DNA from: Candidatus Saccharimonadia bacterium
Lineage (GTDB): Bacteria > Patescibacteriota > Saccharimonadia > Saccharimonadales > Saccharimonadaceae
Assembly (NCBI GenBank): GCA_023262335.1
Contig: JALRBE010000015.1
Coordinates: forward strand, 1 to 25,752
Direction: 5' to 3'
Length of the DNA: 25,752 nucleotides
Shown here piece after piece: positions 1 through 7,370 of this stretch. The notes under the pieces are model-generated. The model saw only the letters and a list, made by a program, of their open reading frames with translations. It was not told the origin of the DNA and searched no databases. Each line of letters opens with the position of its first letter. The stretch's first letter is position 1. A program made the translations under genes and the position numbers.

Positions 1-50
1 TGACCTCAGGCTTATGAGTCCTGCGCTCTAACCAACTGAGCTACAGTGCC
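1..50 (-). tRNA. tRNA-Met (CAU), 5' part only
   Basis: On the minus strand the sequence starts with acceptor strand GGCACTG, then TA, a D-arm GCTC...GAGC, and an anticodon loop CTCATAA (anticodon CAU). It runs off the window in the variable loop. The 31:39 pair at the top of the anticodon stem is A-G, a mismatch. The D-arm and AGGTCA variable region resemble elongator Met tRNA more than Ile2, but the T-arm and acceptor 3' strand that would settle this are outside the window. Confidence 0.85.
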
Positions 51-55
51 TCGTC

Positions 56-180
56 GAAACTCACTTCGCTTGGTCAATTTACTTCGTAAATTTCCCTTGC
101 TTCGTTGTTTCTCCTCTCAATTTAACAAACAGCTAAAGCTTGGTTTGCTAAATTGGGGGCGAACAAGTTCGCCGGGGCGC
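56..180. repeat. three tandem hairpins upstream of the tRNA
   Basis: Three inverted repeats follow one another: 76-82/86-92 (7 bp, 3-nt loop), 118-130/143-155 (13 bp with one A-C/G-U position, 12-nt loop) and 158-164/167-173 (7 bp, 2-nt loop). They lie between the small ORF at 223-372 and the tRNA, both on the minus strand. In the middle hairpin the odd position is a G-U pair when read on the minus strand and A-C on plus, which favours a minus-strand RNA. None is followed by a U-run, so they are not classical terminators. They could be processing or stability elements in a leader. Confidence 0.6.
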
Positions 181-222
181 ATGAAACGCACCGTTGATTG
201 TAACAGATACGGCCAAGGATTT

Positions 223-372
223 CTAGAGTTCGATGTCGACCGTCGCGGCTTCTCGGCGCGAGAGGAATGACTGCAGTTCGCGATCGGTGCGCTGGCGGTT
301 CCAAGTTGCGAGGCTGATAGCGCTGAAGGCCTGTTCGAAAGCCGCTTCGCTGGCAAGGAGTAGTTTTGTCAT
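223..372 (-). CDS. small 49-aa hypothetical protein
   Basis: An ATG at 372 opens 49 codons ending in TAG, with no match that I recognise. The start is preceded by AAAAAGGACCC at good Shine-Dalgarno spacing and, about 50-80 bp further up, by a promoter TTGCAT-17-TAATAT on the same strand. The product begins MTKLLLASEAAF and is rich in Ala, Arg and Glu, with an amphipathic helical look and no membrane segment or cysteine. The same AAAAGGACCC string occurs in the leader of the divergent gene at 535. The coding call rests on start context and GC-rich codon use in an otherwise AT-rich spacer. Confidence 0.55.
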   Translation of the reverse strand: MTKLLLASEAAFEQAFSAISLATWNRQRTDRELQSFLSRREAATVDIEL

Positions 373-424
373 TGTGGTGGGTCCTTTTTGTTTGTAATTT
401 TTGTTTTTTGGTGGTTATGTAGTT

Positions 425-453
425 ATATTAGCATAAACGATTTAAAAATGCAA
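425..453 (-). promoter_or_regulatory. promoter of the small ORF
   Basis: TTGCAT (453-448), a 17-bp spacer and TAATAT (430-425) on the minus strand, lying in the AT-rich spacer between two divergent genes. Confidence 0.65.
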
Positions 454-471
454 TACCAAAATACCACTTTT

Positions 472-501
472 TTGACCCTTTTATATCCCTTATGGTAAAA
501 T
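472..501 (+). promoter_or_regulatory. promoter of the 535-2932 operon
   Basis: TTGACC (472-477), an 18-bp spacer and TAAAAT (496-501). Transcription would start near 508, giving a leader of about 27 nt that opens with AAAAGGACCC. That AGGA is about 20 nt from the ATG, further than a usual Shine-Dalgarno site. Confidence 0.7.
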
Positions 502-534
502 CACAGTAAAAGGACCCGAAACAAACATACTAAA

Positions 535-1266
535 ATGGGCAATTTTGATTCAACCAGTTCACTCGCCATCGTATTGTTCGCGGCGTTGATCCACGCCAGC
601 TTCCAGGCGAGTATCAGCGTGCTTACCCTTATGAGCGGCCACGCGCTCGGCAAAAAGGCGTCGCATGGCCGCCTGCTGCGCCTCGCGGGCGGGTTCGTGG
701 CCGGGGTGGGCGTCATGACCGCCCTGCTATTGTCCGCGGCGGCGTTCGTGTCGTCCCAGCTGCTCCTTGGCAGCACTCCTGCGCTCGTGTGGGCTGCCGT
801 ATGCGGCGCAATGCTTGGCGCCGGGCTTTCGGTATGGCTGTTTTACTACAAGAACGGCTCCGGCACCAGTCTGTGGATTCCCCGCCACCTCGCCTCGTAC
901 CTGAATGACCGCTCCAAAGCCACCAAGCAGTCCGCCGAAGCGTTCGGCCTCGGCCTGACCAGCGTCCTGGCCGAATTGCTATTCGTATTCGCGCCTGTTG
1001 TCGTGGCGGCACTCGTGCTGATCCGCTTGTCGCCGGAACTGCAACTCATAGGCACCCTGCTGTACGTCACGGTGGCAACGCTGCCACTCGTGGCGGTCGG
1101 CGCGCTCATCGGTGCCGGCCACACGCTCGCCAGCATCCAAAAATGGCGCGAATCGAACAAAAAGTTCCTGCAGTTCGCCGCTGGCGGCGGCTTGTTCGCG
1201 CTTGGGTTGTACGTGTACGTCGACCGCGTCATCGTCGCGACGATCTCGGCCGCGGGGGTCCAGTAA
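535..1266 (+). CDS. six-TM integral membrane protein
   Basis: The 243-aa product is almost entirely hydrophobic, with about six predicted membrane helices near residues 9-30, 48-75, 80-105, 140-165, 172-200 and 215-240. The Gly-rich helices and the last segment (a charged W-R-E-S-N-K-K turn followed by a Gly-rich helix) resemble the six-TM LysE/DsbD/CcdA-type transporter superfamily. I see no CxxC or paired cysteines; the only Cys is in helix 3, so a thiol-relay role like DsbD is unlikely. It is the first gene of an operon, its TAA overlapping the next ATG by one base. Function and family are tentative; membrane location is firm. Confidence 0.75.
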   Translation: MGNFDSTSSLAIVLFAALIHASFQASISVLTLMSGHALGKKASHGRLLRLAGGFVAGVGVMTALLLSAAAFVSSQLLLGSTPALVWAAVCGAMLGAGLSVWLFYYKNGSGTSLWIPRHLASYLNDRSKATKQSAEAFGLGLTSVLAELLFVFAPVVVAALVLIRLSPELQLIGTLLYVTVATLPLVAVGALIGAGHTLASIQKWRESNKKFLQFAAGGGLFALGLYVYVDRVIVATISAAGVQ

Positions 1267-1550
1267 TGGGACTCGCTATCGACGTCGTCAAGCGGTCGGG
1301 CAAGCGCCCCACCGAAGCGTTCGACCGCGAAAAACTGCTTCGCAGCATCGTCGCGGCATGCCTGAGCGTCCGCACGCCCGAAGGCGAAGCCGAGTCGACG
1401 GCCGGCTTGGTCACGGACCACGTTACCCTTTGGGTCGTAACCAAGCCCGCGGTTACCAGCAGCGACCTTCGCCGCCAAGCCAGCACCCACTTGCAGCGGT
1501 ACCACCCCGAAGCGGCGTATTTTTACCCACGACATAAGATAATCATTTAG
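1266..1550 (+). CDS. stand-alone ATP-cone domain protein
   Basis: The start is the ATG in TAATG at 1264-1268, overlapping the upstream stop by one base, which implies translational coupling. The 94-aa product is essentially one ATP-cone: an opening V-K-R-S-G-K, then E-A-F-D-R-E-K-L-L-R-S-I, a central helix, then T-S-S-D-L-R and a closing Y-H-P-E-A-A-Y-F-Y. ATP-cones bind ATP/dATP and normally sit at the N-terminus of ribonucleotide reductases or after the zinc ribbon in NrdR. Here there is no zinc ribbon and no catalytic partner domain. Its place between a membrane protein and a flavoprotein suggests an adenine-nucleotide-sensing subunit, which is inference. Confidence 0.8.
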   Translation: MGLAIDVVKRSGKRPTEAFDREKLLRSIVAACLSVRTPEGEAESTAGLVTDHVTLWVVTKPAVTSSDLRRQASTHLQRYHPEAAYFYPRHKIII

Positions 1551-1561
1551 GAGCGCGTTCC

Positions 1562-2932
1562 ATGCCCAAACAAACATTCGATTTCGACCTCATCGTCATA
1601 GGAAGCGGCGCCGGCGGCAGCGCTGCGGCGACGCTCGCGGCACGGGACGGCAAAAAAGTCGCTATCGTCGAAGCGGGCACGTTCGGCGGCACCAGCCCGA
1701 ACTTCGGTGACGTGCCCATCAAAGCCCTGCTCCACGCCGCGCAGCTGTACGACGAAGCCAAGAGCGGCGCTCGGTTCGGCATACGCTCCAGCGCTCTTGG
1801 ATACAACTACCCTAGCCTGCAAGCCTGGAAGGACCTCGCCATCAAGCGCACCGGCGCCGGCGGCAACCGCAAATACTACGAGAACGAAGGCATCGCCACG
1901 CTGCAAGGCACGGCACACTTTTTGAGCCCGCACGAAATCAGCGTCAACCGCAAGCAGGTCTCGGCGGAACGGTTCTTGATCGCGACTGGCGCCGATTGGC
2001 TCATGCCGAACATAATGGGCATCGACGGCGACTCGATCGCGACACCGGCGAAAATCATCAGTGCCATGCGTCCGCCAAAAACCTTATATATCATCGGCGG
2101 TGGCAGCACCGGGGTCGAACTCGCCCAGCTCATGGCCATATTCGGCACCAAAGCGTACGTGGCCGACGTCGCTAGCCGCCTGCTGCCAAGTTACGACAGC
2201 GAAGCGGGCGAGCTGCTCGAGAAGCACCTGCATGCCACTAAAGGCATCAGCGTTCTTACGCAAACCCGCACGCTCAGCGTCGAAAAAGAGAACATCGCCC
2301 ACCGCGTGACGTACAGCCGCGGCGGCCATGAACACAGCCTGCGCGTCGACGATGTGCTCGTGACCGCCGGCCGCACGCCGCATGTCGACCTCGGTCTCGA
2401 GAACGCGGGCGTCGAGTACTCCGCCAAAGGCATCGTGGTCAACGACCACTTGCAGACCAGCGCCAAGCATATTTACGCTGCCGGCGACGTGCTTGGCCGC
2501 GACAGCCACACCCATACCGCCTTGCTCGAAAGCCGGGTTGCCGCGCACAACCTGTTCAGCAAGCATAAGGTTGCCCCCGACTACACGGGCACGCCGAACG
2601 TCGTGTTCACCCACCCTGGCATCGCGTCGGTCGGCCTGACCGAAGACGATTGCCTGCGCCGCGACCTGCAAATTAAAAAAGCCGTCGCGCCGCTGAATAT
2701 CATCGCGCGGAGCAACACCAGCGACTTCCGCGACGGGTTCGTTAAGATCGTGACCGATAAAAAAGGCGTGCTGCTCGGCGCGACCGTCATGTCGCCAAGC
2801 GCCGCCGAACTCATACACGAACTCGCGCTTGCCGTCCGGTACGGCTTGACCGCGCAGCAGCTGGCCGCGACGCCGCATGCGTTCCTGAGCTGGAGCGAAG
2901 CCGTGCGCGTTGCCGCAAGCAAACTGTCGTAA
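1562..2932 (+). CDS. FAD/NAD(P) disulfide-reductase-family protein lacking the redox cysteines
   Basis: The 456-aa product has the fold signature of dihydrolipoamide dehydrogenase/mercuric reductase enzymes: FAD-binding G-S-G-A-G-G near residues 14-19, a second Rossmann motif G-G-G-S-T-G-V-E-L-A near 180, an A-A-G-D-V FAD motif near 310, and a C-terminal dimerisation domain ending in H-A-F-L-S-W-S-E. The active-site motif, normally GGTCxNxGCxPxK, reads GGTSPNFGDVPIK here, so both redox cysteines are replaced (Ser45, Asp50). The only Cys in the protein is near residue 362. The His and Glu of the C-terminal dyad motif are kept. It may be a flavin-dependent NAD(P)H oxidase/dehydrogenase or a sensor. 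AGGAG 8 nt upstream marks the start; it is the third gene of the operon. Confidence 0.88.
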   Translation: MPKQTFDFDLIVIGSGAGGSAAATLAARDGKKVAIVEAGTFGGTSPNFGDVPIKALLHAAQLYDEAKSGARFGIRSSALGYNYPSLQAWKDLAIKRTGAGGNRKYYENEGIATLQGTAHFLSPHEISVNRKQVSAERFLIATGADWLMPNIMGIDGDSIATPAKIISAMRPPKTLYIIGGGSTGVELAQLMAIFGTKAYVADVASRLLPSYDSEAGELLEKHLHATKGISVLTQTRTLSVEKENIAHRVTYSRGGHEHSLRVDDVLVTAGRTPHVDLGLENAGVEYSAKGIVVNDHLQTSAKHIYAAGDVLGRDSHTHTALLESRVAAHNLFSKHKVAPDYTGTPNVVFTHPGIASVGLTEDDCLRRDLQIKKAVAPLNIIARSNTSDFRDGFVKIVTDKKGVLLGATVMSPSAAELIHELALAVRYGLTAQQLAATPHAFLSWSEAVRVAASKLS

Positions 2933-2952
2933 TACCGACCCCTGTAAAAGTA

Positions 2953-2981
2953 TTGCTTTTTACTTATATATATGCTATAAT
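2953..2981 (+). promoter_or_regulatory. strong promoter giving a probably leaderless mRNA
   Basis: TTGCTT (2953-2958), a 17-bp spacer and a consensus TATAAT (2976-2981). The next ATG (2990) begins 8 nt after the -10 box, about where transcription should start, and no Shine-Dalgarno site fits between. Confidence 0.8.
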
Positions 2982-2989
2982 TAGTTTAT

Positions 2990-5900
2990 ATGGGCAGTAA
3001 AAATCCCCAGGTGGAATTCATTCGCGAAAACGGCGATGTTTTCGACGCGGACAGCCGCCTGCGAAAACTCATCGGAGCCCGCGCGGTCGTGGGCAGTAGC
3101 CTTGCCATTGGCATGGTGCCTGGCCTTGCGTACCCCAACATGAGCGACGCGGAATCCGGGTTCTATTCCAGCATCCCGATCACCGGTCCCGCCTACGGCG
3201 CCGGCGTCGCGCTCACCGCCGCGGCAATCTACGCCGCGCATAGGTTCGCCACTGGCGATAGGCCGGCAAAGGCTGCCGAAAACGCCCGGGAGCTCCGTAG
3301 CGTTACCCCTGAACCTATCGATGTGTTCCGCTACAAGACCTTCACGGATACCCGCTGGCGGCGCACGCACGTTACCGAAATGCGCTGGTACGGCGCCGAC
3401 GAAACGTGGAACGACGACGGTTCGGACACGAAATCCCTGACCCGGCGGCTGCGAACGATGGCCGACCTGGCCGACGAACATGACATCGACATGCTTTCCC
3501 TGGGAACGGCATGGGTCAAGGAACGCGACGTCGATCTGTCCGAATACGGCTCGCTCAGCCCTGGCAAACCATACTTTTCTTCGCGCAAGGAACTGCGCAT
3601 CGTACTGCAAGACGACCGCGTGGACGACATGGTGCTCGCCACGACCAGCGAACAGGCCCGCCAACTTGCCGACGACCTCGATGCCCTCGTACCCAACGAC
3701 CAAGCCGAGACGATCGGAGAACTCGTGGCACAGCTCAAAGACCCTCAACTCGGCAGACACTACAAACGGTACAAAGAAAAGCCGACCGAGCGCACGGCCG
3801 CCATGCTGATGGCCCACGCCAAAAGCCTGCTTGAGCAATCCATCGGCAGCGAACGCCACACGGCCATTCGCACCACGGAACACGGCACCGTCGACATGCG
3901 TCGCGTCACCACCGACCACCGCGTCCGCGGCAAACATGTCGTGTCTCATTCGAGCTGGCTCGGCCAAACCGGTGCCCAAGGCATTGAACTCGGTGACGGC
4001 AGCGAACTGCTGGCGCGCTTCGGCGCTCCGTCCATGGACGCTCTACTCAGCACCTTGCGCGGCAAAAAACTCGTGACATCCGACATGCAAGACAAAGCGG
4101 TGGGCGCGGTGTATCTGCTCGCGCTTGACGCCGTCGAAAAGCAGCAGCAAGAGGCGCGCGCCGTCGCCAAACTGCGCGGCAGCTTCCCTAAAACCACGCT
4201 TGAGCTCCACGAAGAAACCACGCTCATGCACGTGCCAAAGCTACGCGCGAAGGCAAGCCCCGAAGCGACCGCTCACCTGAACTACGACCATAAAAAACCG
4301 GCTATTGTCCGCACTCTCGCGATCGGGTCGTTCGCAATAGCTCTGTTTTTGCATGGCGCGAACCTGGCTGGCGGCAATATCGGCGAAGCGGTAGAACAGC
4401 GAGCCGCCAGCGCGTCAGCCAGTGCCGATGCCGCCCTGAAGTCACGCGAGCAGCAAGCGTACGAAAACCGAGACCCCGAGCAAGAAAGGGCGTTATGGCA
4501 GGCGGCGTACGAACACGATCTCGGCATCATGAAGCCGTTGGTTGACGGTGTCGATACCGTGAAGGAATTCGACAAAACGCTCTACGAATCGATCGCGGGA
4601 ACCTATGTCAATTTGTTCGGCCAAGACTTTTTGGACGCCATCACGCCGGACCAGCGCATCATAAGCGACGGCTTACAGCGGCGTCCTGGTAGCGCGGCAG
4701 CCCTGCCCGAAATGCGCATCGGCGATTCGCCCCAGAACGGCAACGAGCATGCGGAACATTATTCGATTGCTTCGCTGACAGCCAAGCCGACCGAAGGCTA
4801 TTGGTACAGCAGGGTCATGAACCAAATGAGCGTGCTCACGCCCGTAGAACCCCTTGGTTTGTCGATTGGCTACGGCAACTATGCCGATCATCCGCGCCAA
4901 AACCCGAGCGTTGCCACCATTCTTGGCATACCTTCGGTCAGAGAAGTGATACTCGAAGACAAACCTGATTACGAAGTCAGTACGAGGTTCGTCGGCGAAG
5001 CCGAGGACGGACATCTCAGCCTGCCGATTCCCGAAAACGGTTCGATCATCGGCGCGTATATCGTCGATACCAATGACCCTCGAAGGACCGTTCCGGTCAG
5101 CGTTTCGTACGGCCCGACTACGGGTGAATACGTCGCGTACCTGAACAAAACGCCGCAACAAGACCTCACGGCCCACGGCATCGAAGCGCCGCTGCTGAAA
5201 TATTTCGTCAAAACGGAGTCGCGCAAAACCGTCACGCAGATGTTCGATCCGATGGTTCTCGGCCACGTCGACATGGACCGGGTAGCCGCCGAAACAAAGC
5301 ACGCGCTCGGTTTGCCGGCAGACGCGTCCGACGGCGACGTGTACGACGCGATCAAACGCAAAACGTACAGCTTCACGCCGTTCGCCGATGGCAGGGCGTC
5401 GATTCCCGAAGAGCGCCTCACGGGCACCATAACGGAGGACGTTACCGAAATCGCCAAAGTCCTTGCGCACCTGGAAAGCCTGAACTGCAACCTCGCCAGC
5501 ACGCTCATGCTGCTTGGCACCGCCAGCAATGGCACCATGCCCTACCAGCAAGCCATGGGATACCGCGAAGACGGCAACGGCACGCTCGAACAAGGCGAAG
5601 CCCATGCGTGGCTAATCGATCAGAACGACGAAATCGTCGACCCGACGCCAGCCGGCTCGCAAAGCACCAGCATCGACGCGCGGAGCGGAGCCAGCCTGAC
5701 AAGTAGCGACATGCAGCGTTGGGGCGGCATACTGGTTGGCGCGGCCACGTTGATCGTCGCCTACCGACGCCGTGCGAAAATCGCCGGTTCCATTGCCGGC
5801 GCACGTGCGGACTACGTTTTGGAACACCCGGCAACCGCCGATGCCGTGACGCAGATTTCTGCAGCGACCTACGGCACGAGCATGACCAACGCGCCACTTT

Positions 5901-6076
5901 ACACGATGCCCGACCACGCAGTAGCAGCATCGATCCCCACCCTGCCTTTGAACGTCCCCGCCTCCGTTATCGTCGAGAAGCGGAAGGCCCAAGGCGAAGA
6001 ACTCTCCGGCAAGCAACGTCGTGCGATCAAGCGCGTGCTACGGCACGGACGGTTCGTCGGCAAACGGCCGCGCTAA
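2990..6076 (+). CDS. 1028-aa four-TM protein with an extracytoplasmic transglutaminase-like domain
   Basis: Two hydrophobic segments near residues 28-48 and 66-83 are followed by a charged region (85-435), a third segment near 437-458, a long region (460-908), and a fourth segment near 910-925 followed by Y-R-R-R-A-K. Positive charges fall after TM2 and TM4, so by the positive-inside rule 85-435 is cytosolic and 460-908 outside. The outer region ends in a transglutaminase-like core: N-C-N-L-A-S with Cys833, G-E-A-H-A-W-L with His872, and V-D-P-T-P with Asp884. These have the order and rough spacing of the papain-like triad. Such domains cross-link or cleave peptide bonds in envelope proteins. 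I do not recognise the N-terminal cytosolic domain. Single-gene transcript, probably leaderless. Confidence 0.8.
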   Translation: MGSKNPQVEFIRENGDVFDADSRLRKLIGARAVVGSSLAIGMVPGLAYPNMSDAESGFYSSIPITGPAYGAGVALTAAAIYAAHRFATGDRPAKAAENARELRSVTPEPIDVFRYKTFTDTRWRRTHVTEMRWYGADETWNDDGSDTKSLTRRLRTMADLADEHDIDMLSLGTAWVKERDVDLSEYGSLSPGKPYFSSRKELRIVLQDDRVDDMVLATTSEQARQLADDLDALVPNDQAETIGELVAQLKDPQLGRHYKRYKEKPTERTAAMLMAHAKSLLEQSIGSERHTAIRTTEHGTVDMRRVTTDHRVRGKHVVSHSSWLGQTGAQGIELGDGSELLARFGAPSMDALLSTLRGKKLVTSDMQDKAVGAVYLLALDAVEKQQQEARAVAKLRGSFPKTTLELHEETTLMHVPKLRAKASPEATAHLNYDHKKPAIVRTLAIGSFAIALFLHGANLAGGNIGEAVEQRAASASASADAALKSREQQAYENRDPEQERALWQAAYEHDLGIMKPLVDGVDTVKEFDKTLYESIAGTYVNLFGQDFLDAITPDQRIISDGLQRRPGSAAALPEMRIGDSPQNGNEHAEHYSIASLTAKPTEGYWYSRVMNQMSVLTPVEPLGLSIGYGNYADHPRQNPSVATILGIPSVREVILEDKPDYEVSTRFVGEAEDGHLSLPIPENGSIIGAYIVDTNDPRRTVPVSVSYGPTTGEYVAYLNKTPQQDLTAHGIEAPLLKYFVKTESRKTVTQMFDPMVLGHVDMDRVAAETKHALGLPADASDGDVYDAIKRKTYSFTPFADGRASIPEERLTGTITEDVTEIAKVLAHLESLNCNLASTLMLLGTASNGTMPYQQAMGYREDGNGTLEQGEAHAWLIDQNDEIVDPTPAGSQSTSIDARSGASLTSSDMQRWGGILVGAATLIVAYRRRAKIAGSIAGARADYVLEHPATADAVTQISAATYGTSMTNAPLYTMPDHAVAASIPTLPLNVPASVIVEKRKAQGEELSGKQRRAIKRVLRHGRFVGKRPR

Positions 6077-6135
6077 CCTGAACATGTTATCTTTTTCACA
6101 GAATTATCAGCGCGAACCGCTTTAATGGTAATAGT

Positions 6136-6180
6136 ACCGGAGGTTTTCTCCGGTCGCACATTTTATGCCACATTGTGGCA
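6136..6180 (+). repeat. two short hairpins before the 6198 gene
   Basis: Inverted repeats 6136-6142/6148-6154 (7 bp, loop GTTTT) and 6166-6171/6175-6180 (6 bp, 3-nt loop) sit between the end of the 1028-aa gene and the next start. Neither has a full U-run. They may end the upstream transcript or form the leader of the downstream one. Confidence 0.45.
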
Positions 6181-6197
6181 TCAACAGAGGGAGAGCA

Positions 6198-6605
6198 ATG
6201 CCATCACGCCTCTCGTCGCTCATGAGCTCCACTCGCAGGATCATGGCGGCGATCCAACGTCAGCACGTGCACGCGATAGTGCGCATGCACCCCCGGCGAT
6301 ACGCGCATACCCGCAGCTGCCACCATACCGTCCTCCGGCAGTACGAACCCACGTTCAGGACGATACTGACGCTGCAAGAGCTGCACGACTTCAAGCGGAC
6401 GCTCCGGCGCAAGCACGGCAGCGCCGTCCGCGTGCGGCACGCTTGGCGGCGAGACAGCCACCATGTCAGCGTCGCCTATTCTCCTGAGGATTTTTGCGGG
6501 GCGGATCTCCGTAAAGAACTCGAAGAAGAGCTGTACTACCTGCTCTTCGACAAATGCCTGCGCAGCCACGAACCCCTCCTGGCGACAGGCACCCAGCGGT
6601 CCTGA
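6198..6605 (+). CDS. hypothetical basic protein, 135 aa
   Basis: I chose the ATG at 6198 because GGGAG lies just upstream; an in-frame ATG at 6165 has no ribosome site and falls inside a hairpin. The product is strongly basic and His/Arg-rich in its first 100 residues, then has an acidic helix (L-R-K-E-L-E-E-E-L) near the C-terminus. No membrane segment, no recognisable family. The net charge would suit nucleic-acid binding, but nothing shows this. It opens a run of short, separately transcribed unknown genes. Confidence 0.6.
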   Translation: MPSRLSSLMSSTRRIMAAIQRQHVHAIVRMHPRRYAHTRSCHHTVLRQYEPTFRTILTLQELHDFKRTLRRKHGSAVRVRHAWRRDSHHVSVAYSPEDFCGADLRKELEEELYYLLFDKCLRSHEPLLATGTQRS

Positions 6606-6619
6606 CGGGCGAGGCCAAC

Positions 6620-6644
6620 CCCGGAGCAACGACGCTCACGGGGT
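6620..6644 (+). terminator. GC-rich hairpin after the 6198 gene
   Basis: CCCCG-GAGC pairs with GCTC-A-CGGGG (6620-6628/6635-6644) with a single bulged A. It lies 15 bp past the stop. No U-run follows, so its efficiency as an intrinsic terminator is doubtful. Confidence 0.4.
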
Positions 6645-6681
6645 GGCATGCCTCCCTCTGCCTCTCCCCGGCAGCACGCAA

Positions 6682-6710
6682 TTGACTTTATTATGTAACA
6701 GTGATATAAA
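6682..6710 (+). promoter_or_regulatory. promoter of the 6758 gene
   Basis: TTGACT (6682-6687), a 17-bp spacer and TATAAA (6705-6710). The expected start of transcription coincides with an ATG at 6717 that opens a 14-codon reading frame ending at 6761. Confidence 0.75.
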
Positions 6711-6757
6711 ATTCAAATGAGTCGAGCACCCCGTTCGGCACGTACCAAGGAGGACTT

Positions 6758-7036
6758 GTGAGTTTTCTGCGTCTTTCGCTGTACTTCGGCCCCGAAGACG
6801 TCGCGACGACCGAGTCGTGGTCCATCGGCTTGGAAGTCAGCGACCTCGCTGCCGCCCACGAGCGTGCCGGACTGCTCCTCGAGTGCGCGTACAAGCAAGG
6901 CGTGTCGGTCATTTCCGACATCCCGCTGAACGTGCTGCGCGTGCGAGTGACCGCCCACGAAGACATCGTGGATACCGGCGAGCTCTGGGAAGATCTCAAG
7001 AGCGCCGTTGCTGGCAAGCCGCGCGTCCTGCTCTGA
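6758..7036 (+). CDS. hypothetical protein, 92 aa
   Basis: The start is a GTG at 6758 with an excellent AAGGAGGA ribosome site 3 nt before it. The small acidic product has alternating strands and helices (S-F-L-R-L-S-L-Y-F start, a long central helix, a V-L-R-V-R-V-T strand) and resembles a compact alpha/beta fold, but I do not recognise a family. It has its own promoter and a strong intrinsic terminator, so it is a monocistronic unit. The stop of the upstream 14-codon frame overlaps this GTG. Confidence 0.7.
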   Translation: MSFLRLSLYFGPEDVATTESWSIGLEVSDLAAAHERAGLLLECAYKQGVSVISDIPLNVLRVRVTAHEDIVDTGELWEDLKSAVAGKPRVLL

Positions 7037-7042
7037 TCCTCG

Positions 7043-7087
7043 CCCCACCGCTCCTGCCATACGGCAGAGCGGTGGGCTTTTTGTTTT
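7043..7087 (+). terminator. intrinsic terminator
   Basis: Arms 7047-7058 and 7063-7074 pair with one bulged C, closing a 4-nt loop, and are followed by CTTTTTGTTTT. It lies just past the stop of the 92-aa gene. Confidence 0.9.
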
Positions 7088-7158
7088 CATGGTAAAAAAC
7101 CTTACAGCCAGCTTTCGGCAAAAAGCGTATCGTACTATGGTAAGCAAAGGAGGTTTCT

Positions 7159-7362
7159 ATGGTCACGAATCCTATCAACCCCAGCGCGCACCCCTCGCCC
7201 GCCGACTTAAAACTGCTCAAGCGGTCGTTCCGGCGGGCACACCTTTTGCGGCGCTACGGCCGCGGCAGCATCAAACGGTCGGCCATGGCCATGATCAACT
7301 ACTACATGCGGCAACCCGCCAGGCAGCTCGAACCGCAGGGCGAGTTGCATGTGGTCATGTAA
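7159..7362 (+). CDS. small basic hypothetical protein, 67 aa
   Basis: The ATG at 7159 is preceded by AAAGGAGG at ideal spacing. The product is basic, with a central cluster L-K-R-S-F-R-R-A-H-L-L-R-R-Y, and contains no membrane segment. No recognised family. A weak -10-like TACTAT lies at 7133-7138 without a good -35 box. It converges with the peroxiredoxin-like gene, whose stop is only 8 bp away, with no terminator hairpin between. Confidence 0.65.
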   Translation: MVTNPINPSAHPSPADLKLLKRSFRRAHLLRRYGRGSIKRSAMAMINYYMRQPARQLEPQGELHVVM

Positions 7363-7370
7363 GCTACGTG

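Noticed and set aside
2084..2878. Minus-strand frame of 264 codons
   Set aside because: Lies wholly inside the flavoprotein gene, whose family motifs fix the true strand.
4673..5605. Long minus-strand reading frame (310 codons) inside the 1028-aa gene
   Set aside because: Antisense shadow of a GC-rich gene; low-complexity Arg/Val/Gly product with no start context.
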